Of a stretch of 61,285 nt of DNA, positions 1 to 7,914 are shown piece after piece; position 1 is the stretch's first letter; every line of letters begins with the position of its first letter. The position numbers and the translations under genes were made by a program. A model generated the notes under the pieces. The model made no database searches. It was given only the letters and a program-made list of their open reading frames with translations, and was not told where the DNA came from. The stretch is taken from NCBI GenBank assembly GCA_964639885.1, contig CAZXEH010000010.1, positions 1 to 61,285 on the forward strand, read 5' to 3'. Origin of the DNA: JAGNLA01 sp964639885. Lineage in GTDB: Bacteria > Caldisericota > Caldisericia > JAAYUI01.

Positions 1-1
1 G

Positions 2-148
2 ACCGGTAAAGAACTTACTAAAATCAATCTCAGTGCTGCCATCACCACTTCACCGGCCATCTTTGACACCGGATACCCCGCAATACTGATTGGAACAATA
101 GATCACAAGCTCTACTGCATCAGCCAGCGACCACAGCTGGACGACTGA
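2..148 (+). CDS. C-terminal end of a PQQ-like beta-propeller protein (partial)
   Basis: An open frame enters from the left edge and stops at TGA 146-148, giving about 48 residues. The visible tail has the blade pattern of PQQ/pyrrolo-quinoline-type beta-propellers: Thr-Ser-Pro-Ala-Ile-Phe-Asp, then Ile-Leu-Ile-Gly-Thr-Ile-Asp-His-Lys-Leu-Tyr-Cys-Ile. The same blade signature occurs in the complete PQQ proteins at 33990-35594 and 52541-54121, so this is probably another secreted propeller of the same kind. The N-terminus, signal peptide and blade number lie outside the window. The call rests on one or two blades only. Confidence 0.6.
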   Translation, partial: TGKELTKINLSAAITTSPAIFDTGYPAILIGTIDHKLYCISQRPQLDD

Positions 149-183
149 CCGAAACCTTTTCAATTTCCCAAACATCCATTTTA

Positions 184-211
184 TTGACTGATGTTTTTTC
201 CCTTCTAATAT
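184..211 (+). promoter_or_regulatory. Probable rplU promoter
   Basis: TTGACT at 184-189 and TAATAT at 206-211 are separated by 16 bases. Transcription would start near 218, giving a short leader with a GGAGGA ribosome binding site before the rplU ATG at 245. Confidence 0.6.
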
Positions 212-244
212 AGAAAGGATGTAAACACTACTTGGAGGACAGTT

Positions 245-559
245 ATGTACGCAGTAATCAGGACAGGTGGAAAGCACTACAAAGTAGCCGAAGGCGACAT
301 TCTCAAGGTTGAGAAGCTCGAAGTCGAGGCAGGCAAGGAATACACATTCGCAGAAGTCTCAATGGTTGAAAACGGCGGATCGGTCAAGATCGGCAAGCCG
401 TTTGTCACCGGTGCAAAAGTTGTGGCCGATGTGGTCGATCAGGTAAAGGGCCCGAAACTCACGGTCTTCTTCTACCGCCACAAGACCAACCACAAGAGAA
501 TGATGGGTCACAGACAACCGTATTCAGAAGTAAAAATCAAACAGATTATCGGAGGTTGA
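245..559 (+). CDS. rplU: 50S ribosomal protein L21
   Basis: This 104-residue protein has the normal length and sequence of bacterial L21, from the N-terminal YAVIRTGGKHYKV through the C-terminal lysine-rich HKTNHKRMMGHRQPYSEVKI, which binds 23S rRNA. The ATG at 245 follows a GGAGGA site. In most bacteria rplU is followed at once by rpmA (L27) and often obgE. Here it is followed after 6 bases by a COG2403-type GTPase gene, so the usual linkage is broken. It is probably the first gene of an rplU-GTPase-argF transcript ending at the terminator near 2852. Confidence 0.97.
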   Translation: MYAVIRTGGKHYKVAEGDILKVEKLEVEAGKEYTFAEVSMVENGGSVKIGKPFVTGAKVVADVVDQVKGPKLTVFFYRHKTNHKRMMGHRQPYSEVKIKQIIGG

Positions 560-565
560 TAAAAG

Positions 566-1882
566 ATGCCAAGAAATGTCATCATCATGGGCGCAGCCGG
601 ACGCGATTTCCACAATTTCAACGTACTTTATCGCGACAACCCGGACTTCAACGTGGTTGCCTTCACTGCAACCCAGATTCCTGACATTGCAGGAAGGAAG
701 TACCCGGTAGAGCTTGCAGGCAAGCTTTATCCAAACGGAATTCCAATCTTCGACGAATCAGAACTCCCAAGACTTATCAAGGAATTCAGGGCAGACGATG
801 TGGTTTTCTCATACTCAGACCAGCCGCACAACGTCGTCATGAACAAGGCAGCGCTTGTTAACGCACAGGGCGCAAACTTCATGATGACCGGCTACCAGAA
901 TACAGCCATCAAATCCACAAAGCCAATCATCTCAGTCACAGCCGTTCGCACAGGTTGCGGCAAGAGCCAGACAACAAGAGCCGTTCTCGACATTCTCAGG
1001 AAGATGGGCAAGAAAGTCGTTTCAGTCCGTCACCCGATGCCTTATGGCGACCTCGTCAAGCAGGCAGTACAGAGATTTGCTGACTACTCAGACCTCGACA
1101 AGCACCAGTGCACAATCGAGGAAAGGGAAGAGTACGAACCGCACATCGATCGTGGAGCAATCATCTATTCAGGCGTTGATTACGAAAAGATTCTCAGGGA
1201 AGCCGAAAAGGAAGCCGACGTAATCATCTGGGACGGCGGAAACAACGACACACCGTTCTACCTTGCCGACCTCGCAATCGTAGTTGCCGACCCGCTCAGA
1301 CCAGGCCACGAAATCTCCTACTACCCTGGCGAAACAAACATCGTCATGGCAGACGCAGTCGTCATCAACAAGATCGACTCAGCCTATCCGGAAGACGTTC
1401 AGTCAGTCAGGGAAAACATCATCTCAAGAAATCCAAATGCAGTCATCATCGATGCCGCTTCACCGGTATTCCTCAAGAATCCAGAGCTGGTAAAGGGCAA
1501 AAAGGTTCTCGTCCTTGAAGACGGCCCAACACTTACTCACGGCGAAATGACCTTTGGTGCAGGCTACGTTGCAGCACAGAAAGCCGGAGCGGCAGAAATC
1601 GTTTGCCCAAAGCCATACGCAGTCAGATCAATCGCAGCAACATTTGCAAAGTACACCCAGGTTGAGGAAGTTCTCCCTGCAATGGGTTACGGCGATGCAC
1701 AGATCAAGGATCTCAAGGATACCATCGACGCAGTTCCATGCGACATCGTTGTCTCAGCAACACCAATTGACATCACCAGAGTCCTCAAGTGCAACAAGCC
1801 GATCGTCAGGGTCGGTTACGAACTCCAGGTCATTGGTATCCCAACTCTTGAAGATTTGATCAAATCGAAGTTCAACTGGTAA
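566..1882 (+). CDS. COG2403-family predicted GTPase (cyclic 2,3-diphosphoglycerate synthetase-like)
   Basis: A 438-residue protein that starts six bases after rplU. The N-terminal segment (VIIMGAAGRDFHNFN) looks like a Rossmann-type nucleotide fold. A P-loop GCGKSQTT lies near residue 130, followed by DGGNNDTPF and an NKID guanine-specificity motif. This order matches COG2403, a family related to archaeal cyclic 2,3-diphosphoglycerate synthetase. The archaeal reaction should not be assumed in a bacterium. The gene lies directly upstream of argF with a 15-base gap, and members of this family are often found beside carbamoyltransferase or carbamate kinase genes. A role linked to ornithine or carbamoyl-phosphate metabolism is therefore plausible but unproven. 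Confidence 0.75.
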   Translation: MPRNVIIMGAAGRDFHNFNVLYRDNPDFNVVAFTATQIPDIAGRKYPVELAGKLYPNGIPIFDESELPRLIKEFRADDVVFSYSDQPHNVVMNKAALVNAQGANFMMTGYQNTAIKSTKPIISVTAVRTGCGKSQTTRAVLDILRKMGKKVVSVRHPMPYGDLVKQAVQRFADYSDLDKHQCTIEEREEYEPHIDRGAIIYSGVDYEKILREAEKEADVIIWDGGNNDTPFYLADLAIVVADPLRPGHEISYYPGETNIVMADAVVINKIDSAYPEDVQSVRENIISRNPNAVIIDAASPVFLKNPELVKGKKVLVLEDGPTLTHGEMTFGAGYVAAQKAGAAEIVCPKPYAVRSIAATFAKYTQVEEVLPAMGYGDAQIKDLKDTIDAVPCDIVVSATPIDITRVLKCNKPIVRVGYELQVIGIPTLEDLIKSKFNW

Positions 1883-1897
1883 AAAGGAGGCAAATCC

Positions 1898-2833
1898 GTG
1901 GCGGTAAATCTCAAAGGAAAGTCGCTGATTTCAATCCACGATCTGACCCCTGAAGAAGTGGATCAGATTTTTGATGTGGCCAGAACGCTCAAGCTCGAAA
2001 GGCTCATGGGCAAGCATGTCAACCCAATCCTCGCCGGAAAATCGTTTGCAATGATCTTCGAGAAGCCATCAACAAGAACAAGGCTCAGCTTCGACATCGC
2101 AATGCACGAACTTGGCGGAAACCCGATCTATCTCTCGTCAAATGACATGCAGCTTGCAAGAGGCGAGTCAATCGCTGACACAGCAAGGGTTCTCTCAAGG
2201 TACGTCCATGGTATAGAAGCAAGAGTCTTCCAGCACCAGAAGCTTGTCGATCTTGCAAAATACGGTTCAGTTCCAGTAATCAACGGTCTCTCCGACCGCG
2301 AGCACCCGTGCCAGGTTCTTGCCGACCTGTTCACGGTTTCAGAAAAGTTCGGCATGGTCACCGGTCTCAAGATGGTCTACATGGGCGACGGCTCAAACAA
2401 CATGGCCCACTCGCTCCTTCACGGTTGCGCAAAAGTCGGAATGGACATCACAATCTGCACACCGGAAGGATTCCTTCCAGACGCAGAGGTCATGAAAGAA
2501 GCCCAGGAAGACGCAGACAAGTCAGGCTCAGAACTGGTTGTCAGCCATGATCCGAAAACCGCCGTTGTTGACGCAGACGTCATCTACACAGACGTTTGGG
2601 CATCGATGGGTCAGGAAACCGAGCACAAGGCAAGAGTTGAGCGCATGATGCCGTTCCAGGTCAACAAGGAACTCATGAACATTTGTGAAGGCGCAATCTT
2701 CATGCACTGCCTGCCTGCACACCGCGGCGAAGAAGTCACCGACGACGTTGTAGATGCAAAGTACTCGGTAGTTTTCGACGAAGCAGAAAACAGGCTCCAT
2801 GTCCAGAAGGCAATCCTTGCCCTCCTGATGTAA
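1898..2833 (+). CDS. argF: Ornithine carbamoyltransferase
   Basis: A cytoplasmic enzyme that makes citrulline from ornithine and carbamoyl phosphate, in arginine biosynthesis or run backwards in the arginine deiminase pathway. It is 311 residues, the usual length. Visible signatures are Ser-Thr-Arg-Thr-Arg at residues 58-62 (carbamoyl phosphate binding), HPCQVLADL in the middle, DVWASMGQE (the SMG ornithine loop) and HCLPAHRGEEVTD with the catalytic Cys near the C-terminus. The start is GTG at 1898, preceded by AAAGGAGG. No other arginine gene is in the window. The COG2403 GTPase upstream is its only close partner. Confidence 0.95.
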   Translation: MAVNLKGKSLISIHDLTPEEVDQIFDVARTLKLERLMGKHVNPILAGKSFAMIFEKPSTRTRLSFDIAMHELGGNPIYLSSNDMQLARGESIADTARVLSRYVHGIEARVFQHQKLVDLAKYGSVPVINGLSDREHPCQVLADLFTVSEKFGMVTGLKMVYMGDGSNNMAHSLLHGCAKVGMDITICTPEGFLPDAEVMKEAQEDADKSGSELVVSHDPKTAVVDADVIYTDVWASMGQETEHKARVERMMPFQVNKELMNICEGAIFMHCLPAHRGEEVTDDVVDAKYSVVFDEAENRLHVQKAILALLM

Positions 2834-2851
2834 TCAAACAATCGATCAATC

Positions 2852-2879
2852 AAAACCGGTCGGTCTCGACCGGTTTTTT
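2852..2879 (+). terminator. Intrinsic terminator after argF
   Basis: A 9-bp stem, AACCGGTCG (2854-2862) and CGACCGGTT (2867-2875), closes a GTCT loop and is followed by a run of T. It ends the rplU-GTPase-argF unit. Confidence 0.9.
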
Positions 2880-2911
2880 ATTTGGCATTCCTACCAAGTT
2901 GACGCAAAAAG

Positions 2912-2920
2912 TGCTATCAT
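2912..2920 (+). promoter_or_regulatory. Extended -10 promoter of hypA, leaderless layout
   Basis: TG-C-TATCAT at 2912-2920 is an extended -10 element. It ends six bases before the hypA ATG at 2927, so transcription would start at or next to the start codon. No Shine-Dalgarno sequence is present. No convincing -35 box lies at the right distance. Confidence 0.5.
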
Positions 2921-2926
2921 AAACAC

Positions 2927-3268
2927 ATGCACGAACTGCCGGTGTCACAGGAGATTTACAAAATCCTGCTTGAAGAATCGAAAAAGAGAAATGCCAGAGT
3001 TAAGGGCGTGAAGCTCAGGATTGGCCGAATATCTGGCAACGAACCCAATTCAATAGCCTTTTTCCTCGAGGTTCTGACCAAAGGAACCGACATGGAAGGG
3101 TTGAAGGTTGAGTCTGAAGTTGTTGATCCACTGTTGCTTTGCAATTCCTGTAAGAAAGAATTCACCGTCGATGACATCATTTTCATCTGCCCAAACTGCG
3201 GAAGTGTCGATTGCAAGACGCTTTCCGGCGACGAGCTTGAAATTGTCACTATCAGCCTGGAGGATTGA
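2927..3268 (+). CDS. hypA: Hydrogenase/urease nickel incorporation protein HypA
   Basis: HypA (113 residues) is a small nickel chaperone that works with HypB to insert nickel into NiFe hydrogenases. The N-terminal Met-His-Glu supplies the nickel ligand His2. A zinc site made of CNSC and CPNC occurs at about residues 72-92. Length and layout are standard. hypA overlaps hypB by one base, so the two are translationally coupled. No hydrogenase structural gene and no other hyp gene is in the window. The start codon lies close behind a -10 box, suggesting a leaderless message. Confidence 0.92.
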   Translation: MHELPVSQEIYKILLEESKKRNARVKGVKLRIGRISGNEPNSIAFFLEVLTKGTDMEGLKVESEVVDPLLLCNSCKKEFTVDDIIFICPNCGSVDCKTLSGDELEIVTISLED

Positions 3269-3948
3269 TGGACATAGAAATAAACAAAAAGGTCGACTTT
3301 GCACACGATGAGATCGCTGCAAGAATACGGTCGAAACTCAATGAAAACGGAACCCTGTCGCTCAATATCATAAGCTCACCTGGATCAGGTAAAACCTCGC
3401 TTCTTGAGCGCACGTTAATGAGATTCAGGGAAGAATTCAATATCGCAGTTATCGAAGGAGACCCCGAGACAAACCGCGATGCCCTCAGGCTTGAAAAGTT
3501 GAGAGTGCCGGTAATCCTCATCAACACTGCAGGAACTGGTGCTTCATGTCACCTCTCGCCTGACCAGGTCGAGGAGTCAATAAATGAGCTTGCGACAGAG
3601 AAAACCGACATCATCTTTATTGAAAACGTTGGCAATCTCGTGTGCCCTGCAGCATACGACCTTGGTGAACACGCAAAAATCCTGCTTTTCTCGGTTCCGG
3701 AAGGCCACGACAAACCGGCAAAATATACCGTTGCGTTCAGAAACGCCGACATCGTGCTGATCAACAAAACCGACCTGCTTCCGTACTGCGATTTTGACAT
3801 GGACGCCTTCAAAAAGGACGCGCTTCTGGTCAACCCCAAGCTTCAGATTTTTGAGATTTCCATCAAAACCGGCGATGGATTGCACGAGTGGTTCGAGTGG
3901 ATCGAACGCCAAGTTCAGATATTGAAAAAACCTGTTTCAGGGTCATAA
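3268..3948 (+). CDS. hypB: Hydrogenase nickel incorporation GTPase HypB
   Basis: A GTPase that drives nickel delivery during NiFe hydrogenase maturation. The P-loop SSPGSGKTS is at residues 36-44. Family signatures follow: NTAGTGASCHL, FIENVGNLVCPA and the guanine motif NKTD. The His-rich or CxxCGC N-terminal nickel-storage segment of some HypB proteins is absent. I chose ATG 3268, which overlaps the hypA TGA as TGATG and has GGAGG four bases upstream. A TTG one codon earlier is possible. The protein is 226 residues, normal for the family. Its 3' end carries the promoter of the next gene. Confidence 0.93.
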   Translation: MDIEINKKVDFAHDEIAARIRSKLNENGTLSLNIISSPGSGKTSLLERTLMRFREEFNIAVIEGDPETNRDALRLEKLRVPVILINTAGTGASCHLSPDQVEESINELATEKTDIIFIENVGNLVCPAAYDLGEHAKILLFSVPEGHDKPAKYTVAFRNADIVLINKTDLLPYCDFDMDAFKKDALLVNPKLQIFEISIKTGDGLHEWFEWIERQVQILKKPVSGS

Positions 3949-3949
3949 T
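3922..3949 (+). promoter_or_regulatory. Promoter of the methyltransferase gene inside the hypB end, leaderless layout
   Basis: TTGAAA at 3922-3927 and CATAAT at 3944-3949 are separated by 16 bases. The -10 box overlaps the hypB stop codon and ends eight bases before the ATG at 3958. There is no recognisable ribosome binding site, so the message is probably leaderless and independent of hypAB. Confidence 0.5.
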
Positions 3950-3957
3950 GAAATGAC

Positions 3958-6207
3958 ATGGAAGAAAAAATCACAAAAGATGCTCTCTTTAATAAGTTAG
4001 ATTTCCAAAAAATTCGTAGCGATATTGATTTCAAAGAAGATAGTGTTAGAGAGATTATCATTTTGCCTATCATCAAAGCATTGGGATATACAGAAGAAAA
4101 CATTATTAGAAGTAAAACGCTTGAACATCCTTTCTTGAAGATTGGCAGCAAAAGCCGGCCAATAAAATTAATTCCAGACTACACTTTTAAAATAGGCTCA
4201 AGCTATGCATGGGTTTTGGATGCAAAAGCGCCAAATCAAAAGATTAAAGATGACGACAATGTTGACCAGGTATATAGTTATGCTACTCACCCAGAAATAA
4301 GGAGCACATATTTTGCTCTTTGCAATGGTTTGGAGTTTTCTGTTTACAGAACCACAGACACAAATAAACCAGCGCTATTTTTTTCACTAGACGAAATTGA
4401 GTATCACTGGGATGAACTGAAAAAATTGCTTTCACCATCGAGCTTCCAAGTCGGAAAATCAATTGAGTATGAAAAAACCACTTATGCAAAATCACAGTTT
4501 CTGGAATTCGATTATAATAAAAGACCGTTGCTGGAAGAGATTACAGTTAGGAAGCAAGCTGCAAAAAGACATTTTGGTGTGCATGGATATTTTACAAAAC
4601 AAGCATGGAACGTCGTGGCTGACTATATCAAGAACTACTCAAAGCCAGGGGATATGGTACTTGATCCATTTAGCGGAAGTGGTATTACACCCGTTGAAGC
4701 ATTGATGAATGGACGAAGAGCCGTAGGAATCGATTTGAACCCATTGGCTGTTTTTATTGTTCAATCATTGATCAAGCCTGTGGACTTAAATTTATTATCT
4801 GATTCCTTTACTAGGGTTAAAACTGAATATCTGAAGATGGAGCCAAAAACAAATCTTGAAATAAAGAAAGCGCTATCGAAATATAAATATCCTACAGGTT
4901 TCAAATTACCAAAAGGGTCTGATGTTCCAACTGTAGAAAGACTATTCAGTGAAAGACAATTATCACAGTTAGCTCTACTCAAATTCTTAATAAACAAAGA
5001 GAAAAAGGATGAAATTAGATCTGCGTTGTTACTGGCTTTCTCAAGTACAATTAATAAATACAACCTTACCTTTCATTATACAAACAGTTTAGGTGGTGGT
5101 GACAGTGCTGTTTTTAGATACTATAGATACAGAATTGCACCTGATCCTGGCGAGATGCCTCTTATGGAAATATTCGAAAACAAGTATAAGAATTTAGTTT
5201 CTGCAAAAAAGGATATTTATTATTTCATTAACTCTGAAACTATTTCGAATATTGATATCAGAAAAGGTTCTGCAACTGATCTATCTTTTATTCATAAAGA
5301 AAGTGTTGATTATATTTACACTGATCCTCCCTATGGAAAGAAAATACCCTACTTGGATTTATCTGTCATGTGGAATGCCTGGCTGGACTTGGAAGTCACA
5401 GAAGAAGACTATAAACTTGAGGCAATAGAAGACGGCGAATGTAACAAGACTAAAGAGGAATATAACGAACTGATTGCAAAAAGTATTCAGGAGATGTATA
5501 GAGTTTTGAAATTTGACAGATGGCTATCCTTTGTTTTTGCTCACAAAGATCCAGAGTTCTGGCATTTGATAATCGACACTGCCGAGAGATGTGGTTTTGA
5601 GTATGTTGGCGCAGTTCCTCAAAAAAATGGACAGACGAGTTTCAAGAAGCGACAAAATCCATTCACGGTCTTATCTGGGCAGTTGATCATTAACTTCAGG
5701 AAAGTTAAAAACCCAAAAGCGGTACTAAAAGCCAACCTTGGATTGGATATTGCTGAAATTGTCATCCAAACCATCGAGGGCATAATTGCTAAAAACGATG
5801 GCGCTACGCTGGAGCAAATCAACGATGAGTTGATTATCAAGGGCTTAGAACTTGGCTTCCTTGACTTGCTCAAGAAAGAATACAGCGACCTAACGCCAAT
5901 TCTGCTTGAGAATTTTGATTACGACGAGTCAACTGAAAAGTTCAAGCTTCACAAAGATACAAAGTTTAGATCACATATTGATGTCAAGCTGAGGATAAAA
6001 TACTATTTGATCAGTTATCTGCGACGAATGGAACGCACAAATCAGATTCCACATTTTGATGAAATTGTTTTGAACATTCTCCCATTGTTGAAAAATGGCA
6101 CAACACCTGAGCATCAAACAATTCTTACCGTTCTAGAAGATATTGCTGAACGTGTTGGAGATGACGGCTGGAGACTGAAAAGGGATAATCCAACGCTGTT
6201 CGATTGA
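3958..6207 (+). CDS. DNA N-methyltransferase fused to an HsdR-N-like nuclease domain
   Basis: A 749-residue protein. Residues about 20-135 resemble the N-terminal nuclease domain of type I restriction subunits: a KEDSVREIIILPIIKALGY helix, Pro-Asp at 73-74 and Asp-Ala-Lys at 88-90. Together these form a complete PD-(D/E)xK motif, followed by a QVYSYATHPEIR region. A DNA amino-methyltransferase core follows, with AdoMet-binding DPFSGSG at 236-242 and catalytic DPPYG at 456-460. The C-terminal 180 residues are helical and may recognise the target. No separate restriction or specificity gene is adjacent, so one chain may both cut and modify, as in type IIG enzymes; the nuclease part could also be inactive. 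The gene is visibly more A/T-rich than its neighbours, which suggests transfer. It converges on hutU with six bases between them. Confidence 0.75.
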   Translation: MEEKITKDALFNKLDFQKIRSDIDFKEDSVREIIILPIIKALGYTEENIIRSKTLEHPFLKIGSKSRPIKLIPDYTFKIGSSYAWVLDAKAPNQKIKDDDNVDQVYSYATHPEIRSTYFALCNGLEFSVYRTTDTNKPALFFSLDEIEYHWDELKKLLSPSSFQVGKSIEYEKTTYAKSQFLEFDYNKRPLLEEITVRKQAAKRHFGVHGYFTKQAWNVVADYIKNYSKPGDMVLDPFSGSGITPVEALMNGRRAVGIDLNPLAVFIVQSLIKPVDLNLLSDSFTRVKTEYLKMEPKTNLEIKKALSKYKYPTGFKLPKGSDVPTVERLFSERQLSQLALLKFLINKEKKDEIRSALLLAFSSTINKYNLTFHYTNSLGGGDSAVFRYYRYRIAPDPGEMPLMEIFENKYKNLVSAKKDIYYFINSETISNIDIRKGSATDLSFIHKESVDYIYTDPPYGKKIPYLDLSVMWNAWLDLEVTEEDYKLEAIEDGECNKTKEEYNELIAKSIQEMYRVLKFDRWLSFVFAHKDPEFWHLIIDTAERCGFEYVGAVPQKNGQTSFKKRQNPFTVLSGQLIINFRKVKNPKAVLKANLGLDIAEIVIQTIEGIIAKNDGATLEQINDELIIKGLELGFLDLLKKEYSDLTPILLENFDYDESTEKFKLHKDTKFRSHIDVKLRIKYYLISYLRRMERTNQIPHFDEIVLNILPLLKNGTTPEHQTILTVLEDIAERVGDDGWRLKRDNPTLFD

Positions 6208-6213
6208 TTTTTC

Positions 6214-7914
6214 TTATATCCCCCACATCGGTATTTTCACATTCTTTTCCTTGGCGACCTTCACGGCCTCGTCGTAGCCAGCGTCAACGTGACGAATCAC
6301 ACCCATGCCTGGATCACCGGTCAGAACATTGTTAAGTCGTTTTGCTGCTTCCGGGGTTCCATCAGCAACCGTAACCTGTCCAGCGTGGATTGAATAACCG
6401 ATTCCAACACCGCCCCCGCCATGCACGGACACCCACGAGGCTCCGCAGGAAGTTGCAAGGAGTGCATTGAGGATTGGCCAGTCTGAAACAGCGTCCGAGC
6501 CGTCTTTCATCGATTCGGTTTCACGGTTTGGCGAGGCAACCGAACCACAGTCGAGGTGGTCACGACCAAAAACAATCGGCGCTGATATTTTCTTGTTTGC
6601 CACAAGTTCGTTTACTGCCACTGCAAAACGGTTTCTGTCGCCGTAACCAAGCCAGCAGATGCGGGCTGGAAGCCCTGGAATCTGGTTGAAGTGGAGTTTC
6701 TCCCTTGCCATCCTGATCCATCTGGCAAGCGACTTGTCTTGCGGGAACATCTCAAGAACGAGTTCGTCAGTCCTGTAGATGTCTTCAGGGTCGCCTGAGA
6801 GGGCTGCCCATCTGAACGGTCCCTTGCCTTCGCAAAACAACGGTCGGATGTAGGCTGGAACGAACCCAGGGAACGAGAACGCCTGCTTGTGATCCATGCC
6901 GTTTTTGACTGCCTGCTGGCGTATGTTGTTGCCGTAGTCAAAGGTTATGGCGCCTTTTTTCTGAAGATCGAGCATGGCCTGAACATGAATCTGAACGGTT
7001 CTGAATGACTCATCAAGATATTTTTTCGAGTCCCTGCCACGCAGTTCAAGGGCTTCCCTGTAGGTCATGCCGTTTGGGACGTAGCCTCCTAGCATGTCAT
7101 GAGATGAGGTCTGGTCTGTAAGAACGTCTGGGATGAAGTTATGGCTTACGAAATATGGCAAGGCGTCGGCGCAGTTGGCAACCAGTCCGATTGAGACGGC
7201 TTCGCCTTTTTCCTTTGCAGAAAGTGACATTTTTATGGCTTCATCGATTGAGTGGGTCTTCTTGTCGAGATAGCCTTCGGCGATTCTCTGATCGATCATC
7301 TCTTCGTCGATGTCAACGATGAGGCAGACGCCTTCGTTCATTGTGACGGCAAGCGGTTGCGCTCCACCCATCTGGCCGCAGCCACCGGTGACAACGATCC
7401 TGTTTTTCAGGGATCCACCAAAGTGTTTGCCCGCACATTCGGCAAAGGTGTTGTAGGTTCCCTGCAAAATTCCTTGAGTGCCGATGTAGATCCATGAGCC
7501 AGCCGTCATCTGGCCGTACATCATCAGACCCTTCTTTTCAAGATCGTCAAAATATTCCTTCGTGCTCCAGAATGGAACGATGAGTGAGTTCGCAAGGAGG
7601 ACTCTCGGAGCGTTTTCATGTGTTTTGAAAATACCCACCGGTTTCCCGCTTTGGATGAGCAAGGTTTCGTCGTTTTCAAGATTAATAAGTGATTTTACGA
7701 TTGCATCATAGGCCAGCCAACCTCTTGCAGCCCTTCCGGTTCCGCCGTAAACGATCAACTCTTCCCATTTGCGGGTTTGTTCGAGATTATTCTGGAGCAT
7801 CCTCAACGCAGCTTCCTGAATCCAGCCCTTGCAGACAAGCTCAGTTCCGCGTCTTGCTTTGATTGGTTCCTTCGGTGCGTCCTTGGCGTATGAAATGTTG
7901 TAATTTTCAATCAT
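6214..7914 (-). CDS. hutU: Urocanate hydratase
   Basis: HutU converts urocanate to imidazolone propionate in histidine degradation, using tightly bound NAD. At 566 residues it is the usual size. Family signatures include YGGTGRAARGW near residue 57, SGKPVGIFKTH, TGGCGQMGGAQPLAVT (NAD binding) and the C-terminal VHGGGGVGIGYSIHAGQV. It is the last gene of a minus-strand operon; its ATG directly follows the stop of the VWA-FHA gene. No hutH, hutI or other histidine-degradation gene lies in the window, so the rest of the pathway must be elsewhere or missing. Confidence 0.96.
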   Translation of the reverse strand: MIENYNISYAKDAPKEPIKARRGTELVCKGWIQEAALRMLQNNLEQTRKWEELIVYGGTGRAARGWLAYDAIVKSLINLENDETLLIQSGKPVGIFKTHENAPRVLLANSLIVPFWSTKEYFDDLEKKGLMMYGQMTAGSWIYIGTQGILQGTYNTFAECAGKHFGGSLKNRIVVTGGCGQMGGAQPLAVTMNEGVCLIVDIDEEMIDQRIAEGYLDKKTHSIDEAIKMSLSAKEKGEAVSIGLVANCADALPYFVSHNFIPDVLTDQTSSHDMLGGYVPNGMTYREALELRGRDSKKYLDESFRTVQIHVQAMLDLQKKGAITFDYGNNIRQQAVKNGMDHKQAFSFPGFVPAYIRPLFCEGKGPFRWAALSGDPEDIYRTDELVLEMFPQDKSLARWIRMAREKLHFNQIPGLPARICWLGYGDRNRFAVAVNELVANKKISAPIVFGRDHLDCGSVASPNRETESMKDGSDAVSDWPILNALLATSCGASWVSVHGGGGVGIGYSIHAGQVTVADGTPEAAKRLNNVLTGDPGMGVIRHVDAGYDEAVKVAKEKNVKIPMWGI

